The notes beneath the pieces are model-generated. The model had not been told where the DNA came from. It did not search any database and was given only the letters and a program-made list of their open reading frames with translations. Made by a program: the position numbers and the translations under genes. Positions 42,741-59,384 of a stretch of DNA of 64,000 nucleotides are shown piece by piece. The DNA comes from Lineus longissimus (Eukaryota; Nemertea; Pilidiophora; Heteronemertea; Lineidae), in NCBI RefSeq assembly GCF_910592395.1, contig NC_088314.1, positions 2,046,001-2,110,000 on the forward strand, written 5' to 3'. Within the stretch, counting starts at the first letter, position 1, and every line of letters begins with the position of its first letter.

Positions 42741-43367
42741 ATGGAGAAGCAAGGCAACATGCATGGTTCGGTCATGACGACACAACCAGACCTCGTCCAT
42801 GAGCCAGACAAGGACCAAGTGCTCTACAACGTGCGATCGGAAGGCATATTCGTCCCAGAGCTGATCCCATTCCACGCAATGCCAGAACTGCGCAAGATAG
42901 CCCGGAGATCTTTGATAACCGGCATCGTTTTGGTCCTCAATGGCGTGGGTTACTTTGTGCTCGGGCTCTTCTCCGTCCCTGACGATCCGCATAACGCGTG
43001 GTTCGGCCACGCCACCACTACAGTCGTCGGTTTACTTGCGATTGGAGCAGGTTCGGTGTGCATCTTCATGAAGTTCCGACTCCTCAATGTCACATCCTGG
43101 GACAGTTTAGTTTGCCATACATGGTTTTTCATCGTATTTGGATGTGTGATTCTTGGATGCAGCCTGTACGCATTCGCTATGTTGGTGTATCTTTTGGTGG
43201 CGTATATTGGAATGGTGGATGACGGAAAGGTTGACCATATCCCAGATAGGACGAAAGCTGCTGTTGGCTGCGTCTTGGCGCTCGCTATTCTAACACTATC
43301 CTGTGCCATGCTCAGTTGTTCTGTAAGCATTCGCAAATTCGTGAACTCACTAAATGTACGTGACTGA
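42741..43367 (+). CDS. Four-transmembrane protein, 208 codons, family not recognised
   Basis: The coding exon begins at 42722 after an acceptor (tcccgcttcag); ATG is at 42741 and TGA ends at 43367. A 5' UTR exon probably ends at 42360 (GTTGAAG then GTGAGT). Hydrophobic segments are at about residues 58-78, 93-110, 127-157 and 173-195, with both ends predicted cytosolic and polar. The N-terminus has ARRSLITG before TM1. The layout is like MS4A/CD20 or other small tetraspan proteins, but no diagnostic motif (for example the tetraspanin CCG) is present. A membrane protein seems secure; its role is unknown. Confidence 0.75.
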   Translation: MEKQGNMHGSVMTTQPDLVHEPDKDQVLYNVRSEGIFVPELIPFHAMPELRKIARRSLITGIVLVLNGVGYFVLGLFSVPDDPHNAWFGHATTTVVGLLAIGAGSVCIFMKFRLLNVTSWDSLVCHTWFFIVFGCVILGCSLYAFAMLVYLLVAYIGMVDDGKVDHIPDRTKAAVGCVLALAILTLSCAMLSCSVSIRKFVNSLNVRD

Positions 43368-44039
43368 GGCATTGGAGGTTTATATGCCATGTACCATTTT
43401 GTAATGTTCCTCTTAATACGTCAAGGACTCCAGCCAACTTACTGAAGAACGATGTGGACGGGTAATCCAAAAAACTATCAATCGCAGTGAAATTAGACTG
43501 TAATACGCCACGCTAAAGAGCAATTTTAGTCACTGCGATCTGCGATGGGTGACGCTAATGATCTCATGTCACGAAGGAAGACAATGTTGCGTGTTAAATC
43601 TTACTGGTGGGAACAAACACCGAAAGTTAGCCTACTTAAATAATATCATGTATCAACAGCGCAACCTCAGACTTCAATCATGTCCTATTTTAATTTGAAC
43701 AACAAACTTCGATCATGTCCTCTATCATGGAAAAATAACTGAAACCATGTAGGTACTATTAAACCAAAAAACTTCCTTGCTCAAACTGCATACAAATCTC
43801 ATGCTGTAAACTATGTCAGGAGCACTCAACACCCAAATGAGACGATAGTTTTGACGATGAGATATCACAATCAGACTATCGCACTGTTTAGGCTGCGTGC
43901 AGCATTTTAAGAAGTCTGTCACTTACGCTGTACAGGTTGTGACATTGTCCTATCTCTGACCCAGAACTCAGTAACATCAAGGTGTGCCAACTGTCACATA
44001 CATGTCGGTCAAATGTCATAAAGCTTATGCTCCTAAGTG
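43368..44039. other. Likely 3' UTR and spacer
   Basis: Follows the four-TM gene. It holds a small inverted pair, ATCGCAGTGA, near 43480 and 43530. No other structure seen. Confidence 0.4.
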
Positions 44040-44960
44040 AATTTTCGACCACGGTGAGAGAGATGAGACAGTCACGACCTGACCAAATCAGCCCTAGTAG
44101 CTCCACCGCCTTTCCAGTACGCTGATAGCGATTTGAGACGGTCACAAGCAGACCGAATGATCGGGCCTGGGAGCTCACCCTCTTCCTAACACGGTGAGAG
44201 AGATGAGACAGTGACAACCAGCAGACCAACGTAGGCATGGCTACTTCACCTCTTCATCTTCTTCACCAAATAAGAACTGGTCGCTTCGCTGTGTCGCCAA
44301 AGGATCGGTATAAGAGGTGAGACGCCATTACCAGACCGAAACGGACATGGCAGCCTCACCATGGCCATCTCTCTAATCGTTTCAGCAATACGGTGAAGCT
44401 GCCAGGTCCGATTCGGTCAGGTTGTGCCAGTCTCATCTCTTTCATCGTGTCGGCGACATGATCGATCATTCATGACGGATTCGATCTGGCTGTGTCTTTT
44501 CTCGAGCCGTGTTGGGAACACGCTGGATCAAGCACACTCGATTTTGTCTGGTTGTACTATGTGTCTCATCTCTCTCACCATGTTGGGAGGATGGTTGGGC
44601 AGCCAAGGCTGATTCGGTCTGGTTGTGACTGTCACATCTCTCTCACCATGTGGATAAGCTAAGATGATGGAGCTGCGAGGCCAATCATTCGGTTTGGTTG
44701 TGATTGTATCATCTCCAGAGCTCTCATTGTGGTGAATAGACAGTGCAGCTTCCAGGCCCGATTAATTGGTGTGGTTGCGACCGCCTCACCTCTCTCGCCA
44801 TGTTGGCAAGAAGATGGAGCTGTCAGGACAGGTGATTCGGTCTGATTGTGATGGTTTCATCTCTCTCAGTGTTGGCAAGACAGTGAAGTTAATACTTGGC
44901 CAGATTTTCGGTCTGGTTGTGACTTTTTGTGATTGTGACTGTTTCAACTGATAACTGCTG
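44040..44960. repeat. Diverged ~65-70 bp repeats, array 1, with internal orientation switch
   Basis: Units contain GAGAGATGAGACAGTCAC. From about 44040 to 44330 they read in that direction; from about 44345 to 44950 they read as the inverse (GTGACTGTCTCATCTCTC). Units are 70-85 percent alike by eye. The same family occurs at 54.9-56.9 kb and 58.7-59.0 kb. Confidence 0.85.
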
Positions 44961-45567
44961 GTTCAGAGACAAGGTCACAACTAATACCAGATACCAAGGA
45001 AATTATCACCAGCTAACACAGCCATTTCAGAGACTTGTGCAACACTGTTCGTCAAGTGTATTGTGATGTCTGGAGAAGACACCAGAGACCACCTCAATGG
45101 AAGGACAAGACAGCAACTTTCATATTGAATACATGTTTATATTCAGCACACTGGCACAAATACCCGATAATTTACAATAAAATACCCAGATTATAGCACA
45201 TGATATATAAGTTTACCTGAATCAAGCTTTCTCAGAACAAAAAAAAACAGATCAGCACATGATAGCTTCAAATGGTAGGTTCAACTGAATGAGATTCCGA
45301 TGCCTTCAGATAGAGCTCAATCGAAATCAGCTACCAACCCACCTGACAGGAGGTTTTGAGGGGTGAGCAATGCCACACTGTCAAATACAATACAAGCTAC
45401 AGTAACCTTGAGGTCATGCTCCACTGAGGGTAACACGGTAAAGTCAGAAAAGTATCCGTCATTCTAAATCTGTTCCATGACTAATCAAGTACAGAATATT
45501 GAGCACATATTGAGTACAATAGTTTCATCATATGAACACTAGGGGGGCATGAGAAGTCCTCCTGCAC

Positions 45568-50310
<4,743 letters not shown>

Positions 50311-50944
50311 CTTGAATGTTTATTGGATCACCTATGTAATAATAAAATAATCCACATATAAAGGGAAACTTGATGACACATCAATGGCAACACTTTGAAA
50401 CCATGACTTTCATATGTGACGTTTGGCACTCAAATCCACAAATCGTCTCATGTATAATACTCATGAGCGGAGGGTGCCGATGGCTGTTATGGTATGGTTA
50501 CCAGCGATGGTCTAACTGTTCTCTTATTGGCCTCCTGATCGCATAACATTACAAAATCATATAAAATTACTCATCCAGACACTTTTTGGGCCACCCTGTA
50601 GTGGCTATACAGGCTGTGACTGTGTAGTGCGGAAAGAAGACTGCTGAGTCGGCTGAAGTGTGATGTTGCTCAATTCTATTTTACATTCGCTGACATTTAG
50701 GACATGACAGAGAAGAACTTGTGACAATGCACCAACTTAAAAATGACAAACTCACAAATTGATATCTCTTCTTCGGCTTCGTCCGTTTGAGCCGTTCCTA
50801 TAGTTTATTCATTCTCGAGTGACTGTCAATTGGCTACCAGTAGACAACAAGGACTACACGGCGCGTACAAATTGCTTGAGACTACTACGTTTGGAGACGC
50901 TGCAGTAGTTATGCCAAGATTGCCGTGATGTGGCAGTACTGAGC
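50311..50944. promoter_or_regulatory. Divergent RTCB/DALRD3 promoter region
   Basis: Only 634 bp separate the two start codons, so both 5' UTRs and promoters must lie here. No TATA box was recognised near the presumed start sites. The stretch is not strikingly CpG-rich except near 50760-50900. Confidence 0.6.
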
Positions 50945-53900
50945 ATGATGGAGGACTGTGATGAAAAAATATTTATTTTGGGGGATATATCGAGCAAAAT
51001 TGAGCGATTTGTCACGAAATTTATTGAAATTTCTGGCGATCAACTAGAATGGCGACTGCTAAAGAGAACACAGCAGTTCTCTGTTGGTGATTTTTCCTTG
51101 TTGATATGCAAATATAACCGCGAGAAGCACGAACAGGTTGGTTCCACAAATAATACGGAGAGCCATTTGTGGCATAAGCAAAGCATTGACGCTGCATTTT
51201 GGTACCGAGTTGTGGCAAACACTAAAATTGTCGGAATCGGCATCTTCCTTCCACAAAGCAAATGAATGTGGCAACTGACCTTATGTTGCTCTGTCTCACT
51301 CTCAGCACAATGTTTTGCTATCTTAACTTCAAATTCTACTCTCAACTTACTCTGCCCAAATCATTTGTTTTCTTCAGGTCATTCAAACTCTTGCGATAAA
51401 CCTCCTTGAAGAGTCGAGAAGGTGGAGAGTTGCAATCAAAGATTGCAATGCTGCCGTGACTGAGGGGAAGGTCAACATCAGATTGGACCATACAGCCATG
51501 ATTAGAGAAGGGGCTAAGGAAGTGTTATCTTCCGATGTGGGATATGGAAAATGTGCCTTGGAGGAGTTTCGATATGTTATGCTGAACTGCCATGAGGTGT
51601 TTGACCATGAAGCAGATGCTGTCTCATTAGACCTAATCAGATCTCTCCTGTTAGCACAGCATACCAAGAGACTCTTGGAGGCAAATGGGTGAGTTGAGGT
51701 CCAATCCTGACATCTTTGTTCTTACCAGACTGTCATCAGTAATGCAATCTTGTCATAATTTCAACCTGAATTTAACATTGTGCTTAATGTATGGTTTACC
51801 CTCTGCAAGATTTAATTTGATTTCTGCACAAAAGGCAGAAGCCTATTTGAAATAAGGGCTAAACTTTAGAATCCCCGATCGGAAATGACGTAGTTTGATC
51901 ACATTCAACTATAAATCCATTGAACAGTGGTGCTTGGTTAGTCAACCGATGACCTTTTTTTGGGGTGTGATCGGGGATTCTAAACTCGTTCCGAAATAAG
52001 TCTGTCATTTTTGTTCGGGACTGGCAAATCAAGTGTTCAGGGTCTGGGTACCAGGGTGGCGTTGTTAGCGAGGGCCATTACAGAAAGTAATTAAAGAGAA
52101 AGCCGTTATGAACTGGAAAGTCTTGTTGGTCATGGTGAGGGGTTGCATTAGTGAGATACGCGTCACACCAGGACTCACTATATCCATACATCCAGGTGAT
52201 ATTGACATTAGTTTAATCAAGTTAATAATTTCTTTTAGGTTCAACACAATAGTCAACTGTAGATCCGATACGAAGCAGCAAACAACAGCTACACTGGGAC
52301 ACTATCAACTCGATTCACTTCTGAAGGATACTACCTTGAGGGAAATCACAACTGATGCTCTTTTTGAACAACTCAAATCCTCAAGACACAGACTTTCAGA
52401 GAAAGATTCCAGATTAGCTGGGAGACAGAATAGAAATAAGGATACCGTGATGCAGACGTTATATTTTGACCTTCATGCATTCCTGGAGGAGGACCGCAGC
52501 AATACAGGTCTTCTTGGTTATTGTCCTAGTCTTCATATTGCAGAAGGTTTGTGTACACAGTTTTTAATCTTTTATCTTCCCTTGCCAACACCTTATTTTA
52601 TATCAAGGGCTCAATGACAATATGCCATTATACTCTTACCAAACACTTTAAAGGTTTAAACTAGCTTGAAAGTCAAAGACCAAGTGCCACAGAATGGAAT
52701 TCAAAGATTGTGCAAAGGACATGTTGACATTGCTGTATTTGCTCATGAGATGGTTATGTGGTTTCGTCATTCTCATACTGACACTTTCCAGCTGAGTTGC
52801 TCTTACAAACTTCAGTTCATCATTCTGCTCATCTCGATTCCAGCAAGCTGTGATTGTTCAAGAATGAGAGAACTGTCCATGTTAGATTGTCATAGAAGTG
52901 ACCTTGCCGGTCAAGGCTCCATAGAGGAGTGCATCCATATCGTGTGTGCAGATAATGAGTTCAGTCAGCAACAGCTCGACCTACTGTGGAGATTAGCGCC
53001 AGATTATCCAAACTCATTGAAACAGGTTAGTGGGACTCTTACCGTAATTTGCAGTTGGGTTTATGGTGAGCCGTTAACACTTCTAAATACTGTCAATAGG
53101 GTACATTGTACTTTAAAGTACTTGAAGTGAAATTGCAAATTTTAACTTTTCAGACCCATTTAGTCCATGGCGTGGTAACGGCACGTGGCGGCCAAGGCCT
53201 GTTTCTTCCAACTGCTGAGGAATTCTTCAGAACGAAGCGTGTGTTCACCCAGGAGGCAACTGTCCACAAATATGGTGATGCTGCAATGGGGGAATCGTGG
53301 TCCGAGTTGATTGACGCTCTGACAGTTGCCAGCATCAAGTTTGAGATGTTGTCGAAGACATGCAGAGGTGATGTGAAGCTGAATGTGAAAGCCGGAGAAT
53401 CTGTGATAGTTTCAAGTGAAAAGATGGGATCTTTTGTCCTCTACAACTTTGCCAGATTGTGCACTCTGTTTGAGCACTTCCAAGAAAAAGTGGACCATGG
53501 TTAGTAGAAGACAAATACCTCTTCTTGCCTTCCTTGTTTGCGATGACGATTTCTGTTTGGATAACCTTGTGTGTAGGCCAGTAAAACAGAACAAGGGAAG
53601 AGGTTTTGGTTTTGCATCTGGACTCGTTTTCATTTGCTGTGTATGTGTTCATTTGCATATGGTAAAGATTAGACATAATTGAGATTGTCTTCCTTTTTTC
53701 CAGGTGTGTACAGCCCCCTCCCCAGCGTAGAACACATTGACTTCTCTTTCTTAAGAGAAGAAGAGGAGTGGATGCTGTTTTATAATTACGTGCTGGCGTA
53801 CCCAAGTCTTGTCAGGAGTACTGTCTCGGATCATTTGGCGTCGAATGGTCATGCTGCCAAAATACACACTCACAAGGTAAGGTTTCGTTTTTGGTCACGA

Positions 53901-54473
53901 TCAACAAAGAGTGAGTGGACTCTTAGACAAATCCATATTTCTTTCATTCTGTAGTACAGATAGAGTGCTGATAGTTGATTCTACATGTTCTGCTTTCAGG
54001 TGTGCTCATTCCTGTCCTATTTGAGTAAAGATTTCAGTTCCTACTACAATAGGGTCCATGTTCTTGGGGTAAGTTTATTAAGGAAAGGAACTCATTCCCT
54101 TTGTGAATTCCAAGCAGGTATAGTCAAAACCAAAACTGCTGCTGAAACCGTCCATCGAGCATTCATGTACAATGGTCATTTCAAATAATCAGAAGGTTTA
54201 TGTTGTTGAAAAAAGATGTGCCAAGCTTTGTATGGTAAAATGACTCACTGGAGACAGTGTTGTTCATTTCAATAGCACAAACCATTGGAATAATTATCTG
54301 TACGTGTAGAACAAAGTAAGGCAAGATCTGATCATATTCATTTCACATTTAAGGAATCAAGACGTCACCTCCTACCACAGATGTTCGCAAGACTTTATCT
54401 ACTGAAGACGATTCAGCTGGTTATGTCCAACGCTCTTGCTTTGCTAGACATTGAACCATTGAGACAGATGTAA
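50945..54473 (+). CDS. DALRD3: DALR anticodon-binding domain-containing protein 3 orthologue
   Basis: Exons 50945-51136, 51378-51688, 52239-52546, 52844-53025, 53154-53499, 53704-53876, 54000-54068 and 54354-54473 join in phase to 1701 nt, 566 codons (human 543). In humans DALRD3 binds tRNA-Arg(UCU/CCU) and helps METTL2 make m3C at position 32. Recognisable blocks: FSQQQLDLLW (about 305-315), IKFEML at 392-397, SFVLYNFARL at 424-433, IDFSF, and DFSSYYNRVHVLG ending at 527, which is the DALR helix-bundle signature shared with arginyl-tRNA synthetase. The C-terminus ends DIEPLRQM. The first exon's donor (CAG|GTTGGT at 51137) is chosen because it keeps the phase; the frame stays open beyond it to 51265, so exon 1 could be longer. 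Confidence 0.95.
51869..51980. mobile_element. 112 bp MITE in DALRD3 intron 2
   Basis: Inverted ends GAATCCCCGATC (12 bp perfect; 16 bp when the flanking TTTA/TAAA is included) with TA on both sides at 51867-51868 and 51981-51982. No coding capacity. A Tc1/mariner-type origin is inferred from the TA. Confidence 0.7.
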
Positions 54474-54899
54474 AGATGAAATTCTGGAGGAAATCTGGTT
54501 CTGTAGTGAGGAATAACAGAAAAAAATACAATTTTTTACAGAAATATGAACACTCTTATCTAACAAATTACCATGTATTGATTGCTGTACTGTATGGTGA
54601 TATCTTCTGTCAAAATGTGAATGCAATATAAAGTTATGATTAAAACTTCGAACTTGTTTCAATGTGTTCTTGAAGACAGTAGAATCCTGGTCCAAGAATG
54701 GTGAAATCCACCCAATGTCTTGTACCAGGCACAATGTCAGATACTACTAGAAGTGCCAGAAAATAAAACTGGTCTTGCTTACTCAGAAATAACAATAATC
54801 AGTTAATGAGACTGGCAAAATCCCAACATCTACCTGACATCACTTCAAATACTACTTGGGTGGTACCTGGTACAATATCTATCTGGCTATCAAACTAAC
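54474..54899. other. DALRD3 3' UTR and spacer
   Basis: An AATAAA at about 54762 could be the polyadenylation signal. No other feature. Confidence 0.5.
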
Positions 54900-56860
54900 G
54901 GCTCCACTGTCTTCCCCATGCAGTGAGAGAGATGAGACACTCCCAGTCAGTCTGAATCGACCCTGGCTGCTCTACCATTCTGCCTTATGGTGAGGGAAAT
55001 AATCTAGACAGCTACAATGAATGGGAGGGTCAGTCTGTGCGACTGTCTTGCCAATACGGTGAGAGATCAGACAACCACAACAAGACCAAATCGGACATGG
55101 CTGTCCAACAAACTAGTCAGCAAGGCGACAGAGATGCAGGCACAGCCAGGCCGAATTTCTCCTGGATGCCTGCCCCATCGCCTATTCGACAGAATGTGAG
55201 AGAAGAGACAGGCGCAACCAGGCCGAATTGGGCATTTCTGCTCCACAAGCTTGCAAACATTAGGAGAAAGATAAGAGAACCACAACAGGATCAAATCGGA
55301 CATGGCTCTCCCACCAACCAGCCAACAGGGCGATAGAAATGAGACAGGCACAACCAGGCGGAATTGGGCATGACTGTTCCACAAGCTCGCAAACACGGGA
55401 AGAAAGATACGACAGCCACAATCACACCAATCAGACATGGCTGACCCACTAATAGCCAAGAGGGCAAGAGAGAGATGGCCCCAACTAAAGCAAGTTGCTC
55501 CTGGCTGCCCGGATCGCCTAGTCGACAAGGTGAGAGAGAAGAGACAGTCACAACCAAACTGAATAAGGCCCGACTGATCCACCATCTTGTTAACAAATTG
55601 GGACATTGTCCCACCAACGACCCAACGAGGCAAGAAAGATGAGCCCGGCACAACCAGGCCGAATTGGTCCTGGTTGACCACATCGCCTTGCCAACAGGGT
55701 GATAGAGAAGGAACAATCAAATCACAACCAAATTGAATTTGGCCATTCTGCTCCACCATCTTTTCAACACCGTGAGAGAATTAAATCATTCGCAACCGGA
55801 CCGAAATACTCTTGTTGGCTCCATCGAGTCGCCAAAACAGACAGAGATGACACAGTCACAACCAGGCAGAGTAAGACCTGTCAGTTCCACCTTGTAGATC
55901 CCTACATAATAAGAGAGATGAGACAACTGGAGTCACAACTGGAGTCACAACTAGACCGAATCGGTCCTGACTGTTCTCGACATGGTATGAGAAATGAAGC
56001 AGTCCCAATCAGAACGAATTGGGCCAGGCCGCTGCTCCATCTTGCCAAGACTGGGAGAGAGATGAGACAGCCACGACCAAATCAAATTATTTATGGTAGT
56101 TCCCCGTCTTGCCAACAGGGTGACAGTGATGAGACAGCTTCCTTTTCATCATGCTATTGATAACCTCAACCATGACACTTTCTTCTCATAGACATCGATA
56201 AGACAGTCCCAACCTAACCAATTTTGCCCTTGCCTGTGACTTCCTCATCTCTCTCATCATGTTGTCAACACGGTGGAGCAGCCAGGACTGATTCGGCCTG
56301 GCTGTGACTTCCTCATCTCTCTCACCATATGTTGACAATTTGGCAGAGCAGCCAAGACTGATTTGGCCTGGCTGTGACTGTCTCATCTCTCTCACCATAA
56401 TTATTTTCAACACGGTGGAGCAGCCAGAACTGATTCGGCCTGGCTGTGACTGTCTCATCTCTCTCGCCATTTTAACAAATAGACAGTGCGTCGAAGATTA
56501 ATGTGGCCTGGCTGTGACTGTCTCATCACTCGCATCATGTTGTCAGTACGGTGGAGCAGCCAGGATTGATTCGGCCTGGCTGTGACTTCCTCACCTCTCT
56601 CATCATGTTGTCAGCACGGTGGAGCAGCCAGGATTGATTCGGCCTGGCTGTGACTTCCTCATCTCTCTCATCATGTTGTCAACACGGTGGAGCAGCCAGG
56701 ACTGATTCGGCCTGCCTGGCTGTGACTTCCTCATCTCTCTCACCATGTTGACAACTTGGCAGAGCAGCCAAGACCATTTCTGCCTGGCTTTGACTGTCTC
56801 ATCTCTCTCATCATGTTGTCAGCACGATGGAGGAGCCTGGACTGTCAAACAGTTGTGTGA
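54900..56860. repeat. Diverged ~69 bp repeats, array 2, with internal orientation switch
   Basis: From about 54900 to 56150 units read GAGAGATGAGACAGTCAC-like, often followed by AACCAGACCGAATTGG. From about 56190 to 56860 they read in the inverse direction (CTGTGACTTCCTCATCTCTC) and are much more alike, about nine units spaced near 69 bp. Same family as array 1. Confidence 0.9.
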
Positions 56861-56936
56861 GCTCACTAGAGCTTGCACTTACATAATAGTGTAAAACCAA
56901 AATTTATATAATATATATATATGTATATAAAACCGT

Positions 56937-57530
56937 CATCGGATGCGCATCCGATATGCCACGAGATCCTTTACCGTCAATTCCCTTACCGTCTTCGGAT
57001 GCGTATCCGATATGCCACGAGATCCTTCACCGTTACCGTCTTCGGATCCGATATGCCACGAGATCCTTCACCGTCAATTCCCTTACCGTCTTTGGATGCG
57101 CATCCGATATGCCACGAGATCCTTTACCGTGAATTTCTTTACCGTCATCGGATGCGCATCCGATATGCCACGAGATCCTTTACCGTCAATTCCCTTACCG
57201 TCTTCGGATGCGCATCCGATATGCCACGAGATCCTTCACCGTCAATTCCCTTACCGTCTTCGGATCCGATATGCCACGAGATCCTTCACCGTCAATTCCC
57301 TTACCGTCTTTGGATGCGCATCCGATATGCCACGAGATCCTTTACCGTGAATTTCTTTACCGTCATCGGATGCGCATCCGATATGCCACGAGATCCTTTA
57401 CCGTCAATTCCCTTACCGTCTTCGGATGCGCATCCGATATGCCACGAGATCCTTCACCGTCAATTCCCTTACCGTCTTCGGATGCGCATCCGATATGCCA
57501 CGAGATTTTTTGTAACTTCACCGTCAATTC
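56937..57530. repeat. Palindrome-containing tandem repeat, 11 units, with 218 bp higher-order period
   Basis: Units of about 40-57 bp contain ATCCGATATGCCACGAGATC and ACCGTCAATTCCCTTACCGT. Most carry the perfect palindrome CGGATGCGCATCCG. Four successive units (57041-57258) recur with the same internal differences at 57259-57476, a second-order duplication. Confidence 0.93.
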
Positions 57531-58689
57531 CTATACCGTCATGGATGCCACCAGCTTTGTTCGCGTTGTAAAGGTTTCGGGGATACGACCAATTCATGCG
57601 AGCACGTCGGCGGAACCCCAAACCGCCCTCTCGATCTATCCGTAAGGACAAGCCACTCTCGTGACCGTCACAGTTACGGACTCCGGACCTCCAGACTTTA
57701 GAGACCGAGCTTTTCTTTACCTTACAATTACTGTATACTCGGCGCCTCACTTATATGTGTTGTTTTTTTCACATACATTGTTCTCGTGGTTTACGGAAAA
57801 GTAGGCCTAAAATGTTATAGTGTCTAAAAACAATATTCAGTTAATGGAATTACACTTTTTTCCATTACTGCTTGCTTGATATTGCCCTAACAACTTTTTC
57901 ATGAATCAATTTTGAGCATTATGTTTACAACGTAGTTATTATAGCACGAAATATGAGTCTAAAATGCCAAATACTTGCAACTATTATGTTAATCACTGAA
58001 ATCTTAGTGTACTAATTGCTCGCTATAAGCTAGGTTATTGCGCCCCTAAACCAACGTACTGACAACGCTATCTCCCCGGAACTCAAACTTTAACATGAGT
58101 TAATTGTAATCTTACTCTCTATATACCAAAGTGATTTACCTAGGAATACAGTTGCACTTCACTGAAAACTAATGATGTGTTGATGAGTTCAATGAATCCT
58201 TCGATTCCTTTGGTTTTCTTGGTGAACTGACGTCCGACAATCAATGACCCGTTGACCCGTTGACGTGTACCTGCAATACGTCATTGCCGTAGTGTGTAAA
58301 CAGATCTATTTTTGGACGAAACTCAGCCCCTCACAAACTTTGGTCCATTTCGCCAATGATGACACTGCTTCTAGACTGTACCACAGCACTTTAAGCTGTA
58401 GCAGCGCTAAGCAAGAGTCAAGACAAATGTCCGCTGCCAGCCGCTGCTGGACCAACCCCCTCGCCCGCCCCCATCATGATGTCAGATTCAAAGGCCTGGC
58501 TGAGCCCTAGCCAAATTCAATATGATTCTTTTCTACTGTGATGTTAAGGCCCTTGTGTCATGCAGCGTATTCGGTAGCACCGGTACACAACTTATGTTAA
58601 ACCGTGACGTCTGCTGCAATTCAAATTGCATATGACGCCAACGGAATTGTGACGACTTGTTTCGCAGCTCCACTGTGTTGCGGACGTTG
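57531..58689. other. No feature recognised
   Basis: AT-rich with scattered stops. The short open frame at 58265-58510 has no motif or splice context. Confidence 0.4.
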
Positions 58690-58950
58690 TGTGATCAGAT
58701 GAGACAACCACAACCAGACCAATCCAGGCATGGCTGTGCCACAGTCCTGCCAAGACGTTAAGAGAGATCAGACAGGCACAACCATGCTATGAGCAAGGAC
58801 TGGCTGCTACACCGCCTTGCCAAAACAATGAAAGAGATGAGAAATCACTACCACAGCAAATCTGGCCTAACCTCTTTCAACATGTTGGTAAGACAGTGGG
58901 GCAGTCAGGTCGTTGACTATGCCACGTCTGTTTTCCACCACTGCTCTATG
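58690..58950. repeat. Fragment of the ~69 bp repeat family, array 3
   Basis: Three to four diverged units in the GATGAGACA-N-CCACAACCAGACC orientation (58700, 58760, 58830). They run into the TTAA-flanked element. Confidence 0.75.
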
Positions 58951-58997
58951 AGACAGTTGACGAAGGACAGCGTCCCATCCATGAAGGACGACCTTAA

Positions 58998-59380
58998 CAC
59001 CTTCAGCGACGAACCACGTGGATCGACGTGGCCCAAATCCCCCCTCTTTGAGCTGGTTATCGGAGTCTCGTGGACTTCATGATAGAACTACGCCATCGCC
59101 ATCTTCAGGGCAAGGTAGGAACTGAAAAGACCAACCTGTTCCGACACAGGGAACTTTTAGGGGGTCGGGGGTGTTGGAAAAGGGGGTCATTTGGGTCATT
59201 TTTGGTAATTTTTCAACCAAAAATAGTAAAGGAGTTTAGCTAACAAAACTCTATTGATTCAAGAACACCTTGTCTTGGAGAAGTTACTGCAAAAGACCTT
59301 ATGCAGCCATGTCTTATACTTTTTTTCCTTGGGGTCTGAAAAGAGGGTGTTTGGGGGGTGAAACACCATCGCTGAAGGTG
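58998..59380. mobile_element. TTAA-flanked MITE, 383 bp
   Basis: TTAA at 58994-58997 and 59381-59384 flanks inverted ends CACCTTCAGCGACG and CACCTTCAGCGATG (13 of 14). TTAA duplication is typical of piggyBac and Kolobok elements. No transposase frame. Confidence 0.78.
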
Positions 59381-59384
59381 TTAA

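Noticed and set aside
55067-56160. Frames of 140-230 codons on both strands
   Set aside because: They are produced by the diverged ~69 bp repeats.
56921-57645. Long plus-strand frames with repeated ICHEIL and MPRDPSP blocks
   Set aside because: These are translations of the tandem repeat in several frames at once, not a protein.
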